Positions 1-11,723 of a DNA stretch of 64,000 nt are shown here, piece after piece. The DNA is from Protula sp. h YS-2021 (taxonomy: Eukaryota; Annelida; Polychaeta; Sabellida; Serpulidae). How positions within the stretch are numbered: position 1 is the stretch's first letter; each line of letters begins with the position of its first letter. The notes under the pieces were generated by a model. It ran no database searches and had not been told where the DNA came from. It saw only the letters and a list, made by a program, of their open reading frames with translations. The DNA is taken from contig OX457026.1 of assembly GCA_949752745.1 (NCBI GenBank), positions 78,175,256 through 78,239,255 on the forward strand, in the 5' to 3' direction. Position numbers and translations under genes: made by a program.

Positions 1-111
1 CCAGCACGTTATTGCTACCTGGATAGGGAAGCCATGATGGGTCGCTTCAAAACTAGGCCAAAACTAGTTTCTTTCCCGGCTTTAAAAAAAGAAGTATCGA
101 TCAACACTGAC

Positions 112-263
112 GCCATACACATCCTGGCTAGTACTTATCGGGTGGCCCAAGGCTGCGGATACTTTGACGGAGTAGTTGCCATGGAACTGTAACTCTCTGA
201 ATGATAAATTTATATCAATTTCCGGTGTCTGTGTACACTGCTTTGTTTCGACAACCATTTCAA
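112..263 (-). CDS. internal exon of a fibronectin type III / cytokine-receptor-like protein (partial)
   Basis: Read on the minus strand, a long T-rich tract ending in ATGGCAG (AG at 265-264) forms an excellent splice acceptor. It is followed by a 50-codon open frame that ends at a GTCAGT donor (GT at 111-110). The peptide contains LSFRELQFHGNYSVKVSA, which fits the FN3 pattern Leu-x-x-Leu...Tyr-x-Val-x-Val-x-Ala of strands E and F. A Cys lies about 20 residues before the Tyr, as in some class II cytokine receptor or tissue-factor-type domains. The rest of the gene would lie beyond the left edge or in exons I could not find. The frame also runs past the donor to a stop at 82, so a terminal exon cannot be excluded. 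The receptor class is inference; the FN3-like fold is moderately supported. Confidence 0.42.
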
Positions 264-1326
264 CTGCCATATGAACAAAAAAAAACACAACATTGAATCG
301 ACCTGGGAACTCGATGTCTATCCAACAACTGTACGGTGCCACGTGTTTAGTGGGCTCGTGGCTCCATGGTATATATCTTAAACAGACAGTTTCTCACACA
401 AATAACATTGGAAATGTTTATCCATGTGAATTCAATAATTCTATACAATTTAACGTTGTAGAAAGAACTGCCTTGATTCAGTAAATTTGTTTCAGTTCGC
501 AGTCGGATCAAAATTCAAAATTGCAAATTATTCTGTAATATGAATCGATACGGCATGAAATATGAAGCTATGTTAACGAACAGTGCGACCGCGTGATGGC
601 AGTCTACATGTCATGGTCACGTCAACAATTCAACTGTAAATGATTCTTAACTTATGCCCAGCGCTTGCCATTCATTTTAGCGACAACTCGAAAATGCACA
701 GCTATTTTTATTGACCAAAAATAAACCGTTATCCAAAGAAACAAAGCTGGTCTTTTAAAGCAAACATTCACAACCAAATTTTTTAAATTATTTAATCAAA
801 ACAATTATTCACAATGAAAACGTCAAAAAAAAAAAAAACAATCTGGCGAGCAAGCGTCAATGCGAACCCTGGATGGGAGCTAATCGGGAGGCGTTGCTGT
901 AAAGAGTAATGTAACAATTTTATCTCATCAATTTTATAACATAACTGATATAATCTATTAGAGTAGTTTGACATGTCCATCAACCACCTTACATTGATAA
1001 AAACTAAGATTTTCTGTCGTCTACATGATGAAGAATATATAAACAGTTGACATCTGATTTTTACGGGAAGTGAATATTTTATTTTAATTTAAAGTTTAAA
1101 CTAGAATGATTTCCTTAACTTTGCAGCGAAACTTACGCATGTAGCTTTTTTTTTTTTTTTTTTGTTCAATTTTCTGAAAAAAACTTTATGTATGGATTTT
1201 TTACTCTTCTTAATTGATTACTCAGAACTGCCAAACTTACAACAGTTTGCGAGGAGCATCTACGTACTCTGTATAAGGCTATAAGCTTCAAACCTACCGG
1301 AAAAAAAAAACAAGAGAAAGCACAGT
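264..1326. other. intergenic or intronic, no gene seen
   Basis: AT-rich sequence without a convincing coding region. At 840-900, read on the minus strand, a weak tRNA B-box-like GGGTTCGCAT follows an acceptor-like TTTACAG; I take this as a possible decayed SINE. A poly-T run lies at 1146-1163. Confidence 0.5.
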
Positions 1327-1523
1327 AAACTAGACCGAATTTCGCTACACGTAGCGAAATAGCACCCACTTGCAAGGGCAGAGACACAATATATTTAATC
1401 AAACACACAATTTTCAGTGTTTCGACATAATTGTCAGCTTCCGGATTATTATCTTGAACGAGGCCATCGAAATGAATATAATGTAACCTCATTTGGGCAC
1501 AAATAAATCAAATTCAATTTTCT
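1327..1523 (+). mobile_element. left flank of the satellite-bearing element, with a hairpin
   Basis: ACTAGACCGAATTTCGC is followed by a near-perfect hairpin (10-bp arms ATTTCGCTAC / GTAGCGAAAT around 2 bases, about 1340-1361). The same motif (CTAGACCGATTTCGC...CGAAAT) opens the element at 16.2 kb, which also carries a 139-bp-type monomer. This marks the 5' part of a shared repetitive element. The boundary is approximate. Confidence 0.5.
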
Positions 1524-1989
1524 AACCGTTGTTGAGATACTGGTCAACTTACAGTTTTTGACCTTGACCATGACGGAGGAGGTCAAGATCACCGAGGTAC
1601 CTCTTATATAACGTCTTTTTGGCCCAAAGGGTCGAAAATTAGCTCAAAGTCGCTCTATCTCTAACCGTTTTCGAGATAATAGTCAACTTCCGGTTTTTGA
1701 CCTTGACCGTGACCCAGAAGGTCAAGGTCACCGAGGTACCTCTTATGTAACGTTCTTTAGGCCCAAAGGGCCGAAAATGAGCTCAAAATCGCTCTATCTC
1801 TAACCGTTTTCGAGATAATAGTCAACTTCTGGTTTTTGACCTTGACCGTGACCCAGAAGGTCAAGGTCACCGAGGTACCTCATGTGTAACGTTGTTTAGG
1901 CCCAAAGGGTCGAAAATGAGCTCAAAATCGCTCTATCTTTAACCGTTTTCGAGATAATAGTCAACTTCCGGTTTATGACCTTGAACGTG

Positions 1990-4616
1990 ACCCAGAAGGT
2001 CAAGGTCACCGAGGTACCTCTTGTGTAACGTTGTTTAGGCCCAAAGGGTCGAAAATGAGCTCAAAATCGCTCTATCTCTAACCGTTTTCGAGATAATAGT
2101 CAACTTCCGGTTTTTGACCTTGACCGTGACCCAGAAGGTCAAGGTCACCGAGGTACCTCTTATGTAACGTTGTTTAGGCCCAAAGGGTCGAAAATGAGCT
2201 CAAAATCGCTCTATCTCTAACCGTTTTCGAGATAATAGTCAACTTCCGGTTTTTGACCTTGACCGTGACCCAGAAGGTCAAGGTCACCGAGGTACCTCTG
2301 ATGTAACGTTGTTTAGGCCAAAAGGGTCGAAAATGAGCTCAAAATCGCTCTGTCTCTAACCGTTTTCGAGATAATAGTCAACTTCCGGTTTTTGACCTTG
2401 ACCGTGACCCAGAAGGTCAAGGTCACCGAGGTACCTCTGATGTAACGTTGTTTAGGCCCAAAGGGTCGAAAATGAGCTCAAAATCGCTCTATCTCTAACT
2501 GTTTTCGAGATAATAGTCAACTTCCGGTTTTTGACCTTGACCGTGACCCAGAAGGTCAAGGTCACCGAGGTACCTCATATGTAACGTTGTTTAGGCCCAA
2601 AGGGTCGAAAATGAGCTCAAAATCGCTCTATCTCTAACCGTTTTCGAGATAATAGTCAACTTCCGGTTTTTGACCTTGACCGTGACCCAGAAGGTCAAGG
2701 TCACCGAGGTACCTCTTGTGTAACGTTGTTTAGGCCCAAAGGGTCGAAAATGAGCTCAAAATCGCTCTATCTCTAACCGTTTTCGAGATCATAGTCAACT
2801 TCCGGTTTTTGACCTTGACCGTGACCCAGAAGGTCAAGGTCACCGAGGTACCTCTTATGTAACGTTGTTTAGGCCCAAAGGGTCGAAAATGAGCTCAAAA
2901 TCGCTCTATCTCTAACCGTTTTCGAGATAATAGTCAACTTCCGGTTTTTGACCTTGACCGTGACCCAGAAGGTCAAGGTCACCGAGGTACCTCTTATGTA
3001 ACGTTCTTTAGGCCAAAAGGGTCGAAAATGAGCTCAAAATCGCTCTATCTCTAACCGTTTTCGAGATAATAGTCAACTTCCGGTTTTTGACCTTGACCGT
3101 GACCCAGAAGGTCAAGGTCACCGAGGTACCTCTTATATAACGTTGTTTAGGCCCAAAGGGTCGAAAATGAGCTCAAAATCGCTCTATCTCTAACCGTTTT
3201 CGAGAAAATAGTCAACTTCCGGTTTTTTGACCTTGACCGTGACCCAGAAGGTCAAGGTCACCGAGGTACCTCATATGTAACGTTGTTTAGGCCCAAAGGG
3301 TCGAAAATGAGCTCAAAATCGCTCTATCTCTAACCGTTTTCGAGAAAATAGTCAACTTCCGGTTTTTTGACCTTGACCGTGACCCAGAAGGTCAAGGTCA
3401 CCGAAGTACCTCATATGTAACGTTGTTTAGGCCCAAAGGGTCGAAAATGAGCTCAAAATCGCTCTATCTCTAACCGTTTTCGAGAAAATAGTCAACTTCC
3501 GATTTTTTGACCTTGACCGTGACCCAGAAGGTCAAGGTCACCGAGGTACCTCTTATGTAACGTTGTTTAGGCCCAAAGGGTCGAAAATGAGCTCAAAATC
3601 GCTCTATCTCTAACCGTTTTCGAGAAAATAGTCAACTTCCGGTTTTTGACCTTGACCGTGACCCAGAAGGTCAAGGTCACCGAGGTACCTCTTGTGTAAC
3701 GTTGTTTAGGCCCAAAGGGTCGAAAATGAGCTCAAAATCGCTCTATCTCTAACTGTTTTCGAGATCATAGTCAACTTCCGGTTTTTGACCTTGACCGTGA
3801 CCCAGAAGGTCAAGGTCACCGAGGTACCTCTTATGTAACGTTGTTTAGGCCCAAAGGGTCGAAAATGAGCTCAAAATCGCTCTATCTCTAACCGTTTTCG
3901 AGATAATAGTCAACTTCCGGTTTTTGACCTTGACCGTGACCCAGAAGGTCAAGGTCACCGAGGTACCCCTTGTGTAACGTTGTTTAGGCCCAAAGGGTCG
4001 AAAATGAGCTCAAAATCGCTCTATCTCTAACCGTTTTCGAGATCATAGTCAACTTCCGGTTTTTGACCTTGACCGTGACCCAGAAGGTCAAGGTCACCGA
4101 GGTACCTCTTATATAACGTTGTTTAGGCCCAAAGGGTCGAAAATGAGCTCAAAATCGCTCTATCTCTAACCGTTTTCGAGAAAATAGTCAACTTCCGGTT
4201 TTTTTACCTTGACCGTGACCCAGAAGGTCAAGGTCACCGAGGTACCTCTTATGTAACGAAAATGAGCTCAAAATCGCTCTATCTCTAACCGTTTTCGAGA
4301 AAATAGTCAACTTCCGGTTTTTTTTACCTTGACCGTGACCCAGAAGGTCAAGGTCACCGAGGTACCTCTTATGTAACGTTGTTTAGGCCCAGAGGGTCGA
4401 AAATGAGCTCAAAATCGCTCTATCTCTAACCGTTTTCGAGAAAATAGTCAACTTCCGGTTTTTTTACCTTGACCGTGACCCAGAAGGTCAAGGTCACCGA
4501 GGTACCTCTTATGAAACGCTGTTTAGACCCAGAGGGTCGAAAATGAGCTCAAAATCGCTCTATCTCTAACCGTTTTCGAGAAAATGGTCAACTTCCGGTT
4601 TTTGACCTTGACCGTG
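1990..4616 (+). repeat. higher-order repeat, copy A (2,627 bp, 19 units)
   Basis: The order of variant 139-bp units from about 1990 recurs exactly 2,627 bp later. Markers are a GGCCAAAAGGG unit with CTCTGTCTC near 2320, a unit lacking 21 bp after TAACG at 4254, and a GAAACGCTGTTTAGACCC unit near 4513. Nineteen units of 139 bp less the 21-bp deletion plus about seven extra T bases gives 2,627. Confidence 0.9.
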
Positions 4617-7243
4617 ACCCAGAAGGTCAAGGTCACCGAGGTACCTCTTGTGTAACGTTGTTTAGGCCCAAAGGGTCGAAAATGAGCTCAAAATCGCTCT
4701 ATCTCTAACCGTTTTCGAGATAATAGTCAACTTCCGGTTTTTGACCTTGACCGTGACCCAGAAGGTCAAGGTCACCGAGGTACCTCTTATGTAACGTTGT
4801 TTAGGCCCAAAGGGTCGAAAATGAGCTCAAAATCGCTCTATCTCTAACCGTTTTCGAGATAATAGTCAACTTCCGGTTTTTGACCTTGACCGTGACCCAG
4901 AAGGTCAAGGTCACCGAGGTACCTCTGATGTAACGTTGTTTAGGCCAAAAGGGTCGAAAATGAGCTCAAAATCGCTCTGTCTCTAACCGTTTTCGAGATA
5001 ATAGTCAACTTCCGGTTTTTGACCTTGACCGTGACCCAGAAGGTCAAGGTCACCGAGGCACCTCTGATGTAACGTTGTTTAGGCCCAAAGGGTCGAAAAT
5101 GAGCTCAAAATCGCTCTATCTCTAACTGTTTTCGAGATAATAGTCAACTTCCGGTTTTTGACCTTGACCGTGACCCAGAAGGTCAAGGTCACCGAGGTAC
5201 CTCATATGTAACGTTGTTTAGGCCCAAAGGGTCGAAAATGAGCTCAAAATCGCTCTATCTCTAACCGTTTTCGAGATAATAGTCAACTTCCGGTTTTTGA
5301 CCTTGACCGTGACCCAGAAGGTCAAGGTCACCGAGGTACCTCTTGTGTAACGTTGTTTAGGCCCAAAGGGTCGAAAATGAGCTCAAAATCGCTCTATCTC
5401 TAACCGTTTTCGAGATCATAGTCAACTTCCGGTTTTTGACCTTGACCGTGACCCAGAAGGTCAAGGTCACCGAGGTACCTCTTATGTAACGTTGTTTAGG
5501 CCCAAAGGGTCGAAAATGAGCTCAAAATCGCTCTATCTCTAACCGTTTTCGAGATAATAGTCAACTTCCGGTTTTTGACCTTGACCGTGACCCAGAAGGT
5601 CAAGGTCACCGAGGTACCTCTTATGTAACGTTCTTTAGGCCAAAAGGGTCGAAAATGAGCTCAAAATCGCTCTATCTCTAACCGTTTTCGAGATAATAGT
5701 CAACTTCCGGTTTTTGACCTTGACCGTGACCCAGAAGGTCAAGGTCACCGAGGTACCTCTTATATAACGTTGTTTAGGCCCAAAGGGTCGAAAATGAGCT
5801 CAAAATCGCTCTATCTCTAACCGTTTTCGAGAAAATAGTCAACTTCCGGTTTTTTGACCTTGACCGTGACCCAGAAGGTCAAGGTCACCGAGGTACCTCA
5901 TATGTAACGTTGTTTAGGCCCAAAGGGTCGAAAATGAGCTCAAAATCGCTCTATCTCTAACCGTTTTCGAGAAAATAGTCAACTTCCGGTTTTTTGACCT
6001 TGACCGTGACCCAGAAGGTCAAGGTCACCGAAGTACCTCATATGTAACGTTGTTTAGGCCCAAAGGGTCGAAAATGAGCTCAAAATCGCTCTATCTCTAA
6101 CCGTTTTCGAGAAAATAGTCAACTTCCGATTTTTTGACCTTGACCGTGACCCAGAAGGTCAAGGTCACCGAGGTACCTCTTATGTAACGTTGTTTAGGCC
6201 CAAAGGGTCGAAAATGAGCTCAAAATCGCTCTATCTCTAACCGTTTTCGAGAAAATAGTCAACTTCCGGTTTTTGACCTTGACCGTGACCCAGAAGGTCA
6301 AGGTCACCGAGGTACCTCTTGTGTAACGTTGTTTAGGCCCAAAGGGTCGAAAATGAGCTCAAAATCGCTCTATCTCTAACTGTTTTCGAGATCATAGTCA
6401 ACTTCCGGTTTTTGACCTTGACCGTGACCCAGAAGGTCAAGGTCACCGAGGTACCTCTTATGTAACGTTGTTTAGGCCCAAAGGGTCGAAAATGAGCTCA
6501 AAATCGCTCTATCTCTAACCGTTTTCGAGATAATAGTCAACTTCCGGTTTTTGACCTTGACCGTGACCCAGAAGGTCAAGGTCACCGAGGTACCCCTTGT
6601 GTAACGTTGTTTAGGCCCAAAGGGTCGAAAATGAGCTCAAAATCGCTCTATCTCTAACCGTTTTCGAGATCATAGTCAACTTCCGGTTTTTGACCTTGAC
6701 CGTGACCCAGAAGGTCAAGGTCACCGAGGTACCTCTTATATAACGTTGTTTAGGCCCAAAGGGTCGAAAATGAGCTCAAAATCGCTCTATCTCTAACCGT
6801 TTTCGAGAAAATAGTCAACTTCCGGTTTTTTTACCTTGACCGTGACCCAGAAGGTCAAGGTCACCGAGGTACCTCTTATGTAACGAAAATGAGCTCAAAA
6901 TCGCTCTATCTCTAACCGTTTTCGAGAAAATAGTCAACTTCCGGTTTTTTTTACCTTGACCGTGACCCAGAAGGTCAAGGTCACCGAGGTACCTCTTATG
7001 TAACGTTGTTTAGGCCCAGAGGGTCGAAAATGAGCTCAAAATCGCTCTATCTCTAACCGTTTTCGAGAAAATAGTCAACTTCCGGTTTTTTTACCTTGAC
7101 CGTGACCCAGAAGGTCAAGGTCACCGAGGTACCTCTTATGAAACGCTGTTTAGACCCAGAGGGTCGAAAATGAGCTCAAAATCGCTCTATCTCTAACCGT
7201 TTTCGAGAAAATAGTCAACTTCCGGTTTTTTTACCTTGACCGT
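4617..7243 (+). repeat. higher-order repeat, copy B (2,627 bp, 19 units)
   Basis: Tandem copy of the block at 1990-4616. The 21-bp-deleted unit is at 6881 (4254 + 2627) and the CTCTGTCTC unit is near 4975. I noticed only isolated differences, such as GAGGCACC at about 5058 where copy A has GAGGTACC, so the duplication is recent or gene-converted. Similarity stops near 7213, where the last unit of copy A (AAAATGGTCAAC) differs from copy B (AAAATAGTCAAC). Confidence 0.9.
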
Positions 7244-9438
7244 GACCCAGAAGGTCAAGGTCACCGAGGTACCTCTTATGTAACGTTGTTTAGGCCCAAA
7301 GGGTCGAAAATGAGCTCAAAATCGCTCTATCTCTAACCGTTTTCGAGATAATAGTCAACTTCCGGTTTTTGACCTTGACTGTGACCCAGAAGGTCAAGGT
7401 CACCGAGGTACCTCTAATGTAACGTTGTTTAGGCCCAAAGGGTCGAAAATGAGCTCAAAATCGCTCTATCTCTAACCGTTTTCGAGAAAATGGTCAACTT
7501 CGGGTTTTTGACCTTGACCGTGACCCAGAAGGTCAAGGTCACCGAGGTACCTCATATGTAACGTTGTTTAGGCCCAAAGGGTCGAAAATGAGCTCAAAAT
7601 CGCTCTATCTCTAACCGTTTTCGAGATAATAGTCAACTTCCGGTTTTTGACCTTGACTGTGACCCAGAAGGTCAAGGTCACCGAGGTACCTCTTATGTAA
7701 CGTTGTTTAGGCCCAAAGGGTCGAAAATGAGCTCAAAATCGCTCTATCTCTAACCGTTTTCGAGATAATAGTCAACTTCCGGTTTTTGACCTTGACCGTG
7801 ACCCAGAAGGTCAAGGTCACCGAGGTACCTCTTATGTAACGTTGTTTAGGCCCAAAGGGTCGAAAATGAGGTCAAAATCGCTCTATCTCTAACCATTTTC
7901 GAGATAATAGTCAACTTCCGGTTTTTTGACCTTGACCGTGACCCAGAAGGTCAAGGTCACCGAGGTATCTCTTATGTAACGTTGTTTAGGCCCAAAGGGT
8001 CGAAAATGAGCTCAAAATCGCTCTATCTCTAACCATTTTCGAGATAATAGTCAACTTCCGGTTTTTGACCTTGACCGTGACCCAGAAGGTCAAGGTCACC
8101 GAGGTACCTCATATGTAACGTTGTTTAGGCCCAAAGGGTCGAAAATGAGCTCAAAATCGCTCTATCTCTAACCGTTTTCGAGATAATAGTCAACTTCCGG
8201 TTTTTGACCTTGACCGTGACCCAGAAGGTCAAGGTCACCGAGGTACCTCTTATATAACGTTGTTTAGGCCCAAAGGGTCGAAAATGAGCTCAAAATCGCT
8301 CTATCTCTAACCGTTTTCGAGAAAATAGTCAACTTCCGGTTTTTTTACCTTGACCGTGACCCAGAAGGTCAAAGTCACCGAGGTACCTCTTATGTAACGT
8401 TGTTTAGGCCCAGAGGGTCGAAAATGAGCTCAAAATCGCTCTATCTCTAACCGTTTTCGAGAAAATAGTCAACTTCCGGTTTTTTTACCTTGACCGTGAC
8501 CCAGAAGGTCAAGGTCACCGAGGTACCTCTTATGTAACGTTGTTTAGGCCCAGAGGGTCGAAAATGAGCTCAAAATCGCTCTATCTCTAACCGTTTTCGA
8601 GAAAATAGTCAACTTCCGGTTTTTTGACCTTGACCGTGACCCAGAAGGTCAAGGTCACCGAGGTACCTCTTATGTAACGTTGTTTAGGCCCAGAGGGTCG
8701 AAAATGAGCTCAAAATCGCTCTATCTCTAACCGTTTTCGAGAAAATGGTCAACTTCCGGTTTTTTTACCTTGACCGTGACCCAGAAGGTCAAGGTCACCG
8801 AGGTACCTCATATGTAACGTTGTTTAGGCCCAAAGGGTCGAAAATGAGCTCAAAATCGCTCTATCTCTAACCGTTTTCGAGATAATAGTCAACTTCCGGT
8901 TTTTGACCTTGACTGTGACCCAGAAGGTCAAGGTCACCGAGGTACCTCATATGTAACGTTGTTTAGGCCCAAAGGGTCGAAAATGAGCTCAAAATCGCTC
9001 TATCTCTAACCGTTTTCGAGATAATAGTCAACTTCCGGTTTTTGACCTTGACCGTGACCCAGAAGGTCAAGGTCACCGAGGTACCTCTTATGTAACGTTG
9101 TTTAGGCCCAAAGGGTCGAAAATGAGCTCAAAATCGCTCTATCTCTAACCATTTTCGAGATAATAGTCAACTTCCGGTTTTTGACCTTGACCGTGACCCA
9201 GAAGGTCAAGGTCACCGAGGTACCTCATATGTAACGTTGTTTAGGCCCAAAGGGTCGAAAATGAGCTCAAAATCGCTCTATCTCTAACCGTTTTCGAGAT
9301 AATAGTCAACTTCCGGTTTTTGACCTTGACCGTGACCCAGAAGGTCAAGGTCACCGAGGTACCTCTTGTGTAACGTTGTTTAGGCCCAAAGGGTCGAAAA
9401 TAAGCTCAAAATCGCTCTATCTCTAACCGTTTTCGAGA

Positions 9439-10040
9439 TGAGTCGGCCTGTCGTTAAGGACGCGTGAAGTCACGTGACCTTTGACCTTGACCCTCAAGGT
9501 CAAGGTTAGTGATGAAAATTTACCCTTTACTTAGTACGTTTTATGCATTCACACTGGGATTTGAGCACCTTTTTGGCTACTTTTCTTGATTAATAGGTGT
9601 TTTCAAAAATATTTTGACCTCAATTTGACCTTGACCTCTGGGGTGCAAGGTCAAAAAATTTTACGGATTTGACGACAACTCATTACTCTCTATGTCTCTG
9701 CCACATGCCGTCTTTTTACGACAAACCCTGTAGGAGGAGTTTTCTGGAAACCACTTTGAGGTCAGAAAAACTTTGACCTCAAATTTGACCTTGACCTTCA
9801 AGGTCAAGGTCAAAAAATTTTGCGGATTTGACGACATCTCGTCACCCTCTATCACTGTGCCAAATTTCGTCGTCCTATGTCAAATAGCGTAGGAGGAGTT
9901 TTCTGGAAACCTCCGTGACGGAAAAAAAAAAAAGAGAAAAAAAAAGGAAAAAAAAAAGGGCAGAAATTTCGGGAAAAACTACAAACGTATTCCCATTTGC
10001 AAACGAAGTTTGCAAGTGGGAAATATGCGAAACTTCTTTC
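9439..10040 (+). mobile_element. right flank of the satellite element: 160-bp direct repeat and terminal hairpin
   Basis: Sequence leaves the array at GAGATGAGTCGG. It contains a palindrome TTGACCTTGAcccTCAAGGTCAA (about 9480) and a 31-base palindrome centred near 9798. A direct repeat has an offset of 160 bp (CGGATTTGACGAC at about 9664 and 9824), and each copy ends in AGGAGGAGTTTTCTGGAAACC. An A/G-rich run (9922-9960) and a hairpin CCCATTTGCAAAC-gaa-GTTTGCAAGTGGG (about 9990-10020) follow. The same order, CTGGAAACC, A-rich tract and hairpin, closes the element at 17.05 kb. Confidence 0.6.
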
Positions 10041-11249
10041 GAGTTCTTTCTTCCCATATTAACACACACAACTGCACTCTTTTATGCAGATATTGCCATA
10101 TGAATCTGGTTTAATAAAGTGATCAAAGTTGTACGGTTTACAGTATCAGGCTTATTTCTGTTTACGTGTGATGGATTCTTCATTGTCGAAGAAGTGATTT
10201 TTTCTGCTGCATCTTCTCAAAGTGTCATTAACTTCAAAGTGAAGTCTAACTGAACGATGCCACTAAATAAACTCAACCCCTCAATATAATTTATTGCTTA
10301 TTTTGCCCCCGTAATGGAGAATAAACCCACTGATGGCTTTCAAATGTGCTTTATGTCATCTGACTTTGAAGTGATGACCAATTAAGCCATCTTGTTTTTT
10401 CAGAACACAACATGAACTATATATGCCTGGAAATTTGTTATCCTAACTTGAGTCATTTCCACACTAACGCCTGGCAGAAGAATAATGACAAGAAGGAAAC
10501 AGAATAAAAAAAAGTCATACGATCTCATTCCGCTTGGCTTTTGGAAAACCCCAAGTGTAAAAAGAAAAAAATATAATGTGGATTGGAGAAGAGTTCCCCG
10601 TTTGCTTCCTGGAAAACTACAAAGGTGAAAATAACCTGCTTGGCCTGGAAATGAATTTTCCACTTGGTCTTTCGAAAACTCTAAATGTAAAAACACACAC
10701 ACACACGGACACACATACACACACACTACAGTAAAGAACTCAAAGGACCACTCAGTTTAGGTTGTCCAATGCTCAAATATATTATTTTATTCTAAAACAT
10801 GGGTTCGTCGATCTCAGTTTGTACAGTTCACCCCTTTCAAGAGATCCGATGATTCGTCTTTCAACTTGGATAAACGATAGCGACGAAATGCGTGTTTCAA
10901 AGCTTAAGTATATGAAAATTTTGTCTCATATCTTAATTTTTGCGTCTACTTGTAAAAAGCGTCAGGCTGCTTTTCTGACACTCAAATGAGTTAACCGTGC
11001 AAACTCCATAAGTAAACTTTGAATAGCTTGTGCACTTGTCAACATGAAACTCCAATACAAGGAGAACACTTGTTTTATTCCATTCATAAAATATCATTAG
11101 TTCAATCTATACTTAGTTTAATAAAAAAAAACAGAACAGCGGAGAGTCTTAACATCCATATCAGTGTAATATCTCTACTTCCTGGCGAGAGTATGGATTT
11201 GTCGGCTATTTGCTTTACATAAATTACCAAGACTTACTTATGTTTTCGG
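10041..11249. other. intergenic, no gene seen
   Basis: AT-rich. A short CA-rich microsatellite lies at 10,690-10,726. Short open frames here have neither convincing splice sites nor recognisable protein similarity. Confidence 0.5.
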
Positions 11250-11417
<168 letters not shown>

Positions 11418-11599
11418 GGACATCGTGATTAACCCTGATTTTTCGTTATTTTAATTTGCAATTCGAGGATTCCAGCAGTTACTTATCATTTCTATATACT
11501 GGAGTACAGTTATACCTTTTTTTAAAGGATGCCGGAAGACTCATTTGTGCTAATTTTGAATTCCGTGGTGGTGAATAATTCTGTGCAGTCGTTTAGCTG

Positions 11600-11712
11600 A
11601 GGCAATTGGAGCGAAGGTCAATGCCCCGCTTTCCACCCCTGGCCAGATTCGAACCAGGAACAATAGGATTACAGGACCAACTCTCTACCGACTGAGCTAA
11701 CCGGCACCCCCT
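11600..11712 (-). mobile_element. tRNA-derived SINE fragment
   Basis: On the minus strand, GCCGGTTAGCTCAGTCGGTA carries a perfect pol III A box (complement at 11,688-11,700). GGTTCGAATCT, a B box (complement at 11,645-11,655), follows at tRNA-like spacing. Acceptor and anticodon stems do not pair well, and GC-rich non-tRNA sequence follows, so this is a tRNA-derived SINE head rather than a working tRNA gene. Confidence 0.65.
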
Positions 11713-11723
11713 GTTAAAGTTAT

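Larger units (their letters stand above)
1524..9438 (+). repeat. satellite array, 139-bp unit, about 57 copies
   Basis: Successive occurrences of ACCGAGGTACC lie exactly 139 bp apart (for example 1591, 1730, 1869, 2008, 2147). Each unit holds GAGCTCAAAATCGCTC, an AACCGTTTTCGAGATAATAG segment and CTTCCGG. It also holds an 11-bp inverted repeat, TGACCTTGACC / GGTCAAGGTCA, around an 11-base loop. Units are nearly identical inside the array and clearly more diverged in the first copies (1524-1640), the usual edge effect of satellites homogenised by unequal exchange. Variant positions include GATAATAG versus GAAAATAG, T-run length, and the bases just after GGTACCTC. No protein-coding frame runs through it. 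Confidence 0.97.

Noticed and set aside
1524..9438. CRISPR-like array
   Set aside because: Units are head-to-tail 139-bp copies with no unique spacers, in a eukaryotic genome.
11645..11700. Functional tRNA gene
   Set aside because: A and B boxes are good, but acceptor and anticodon stems do not pair and non-tRNA SINE-like sequence follows.
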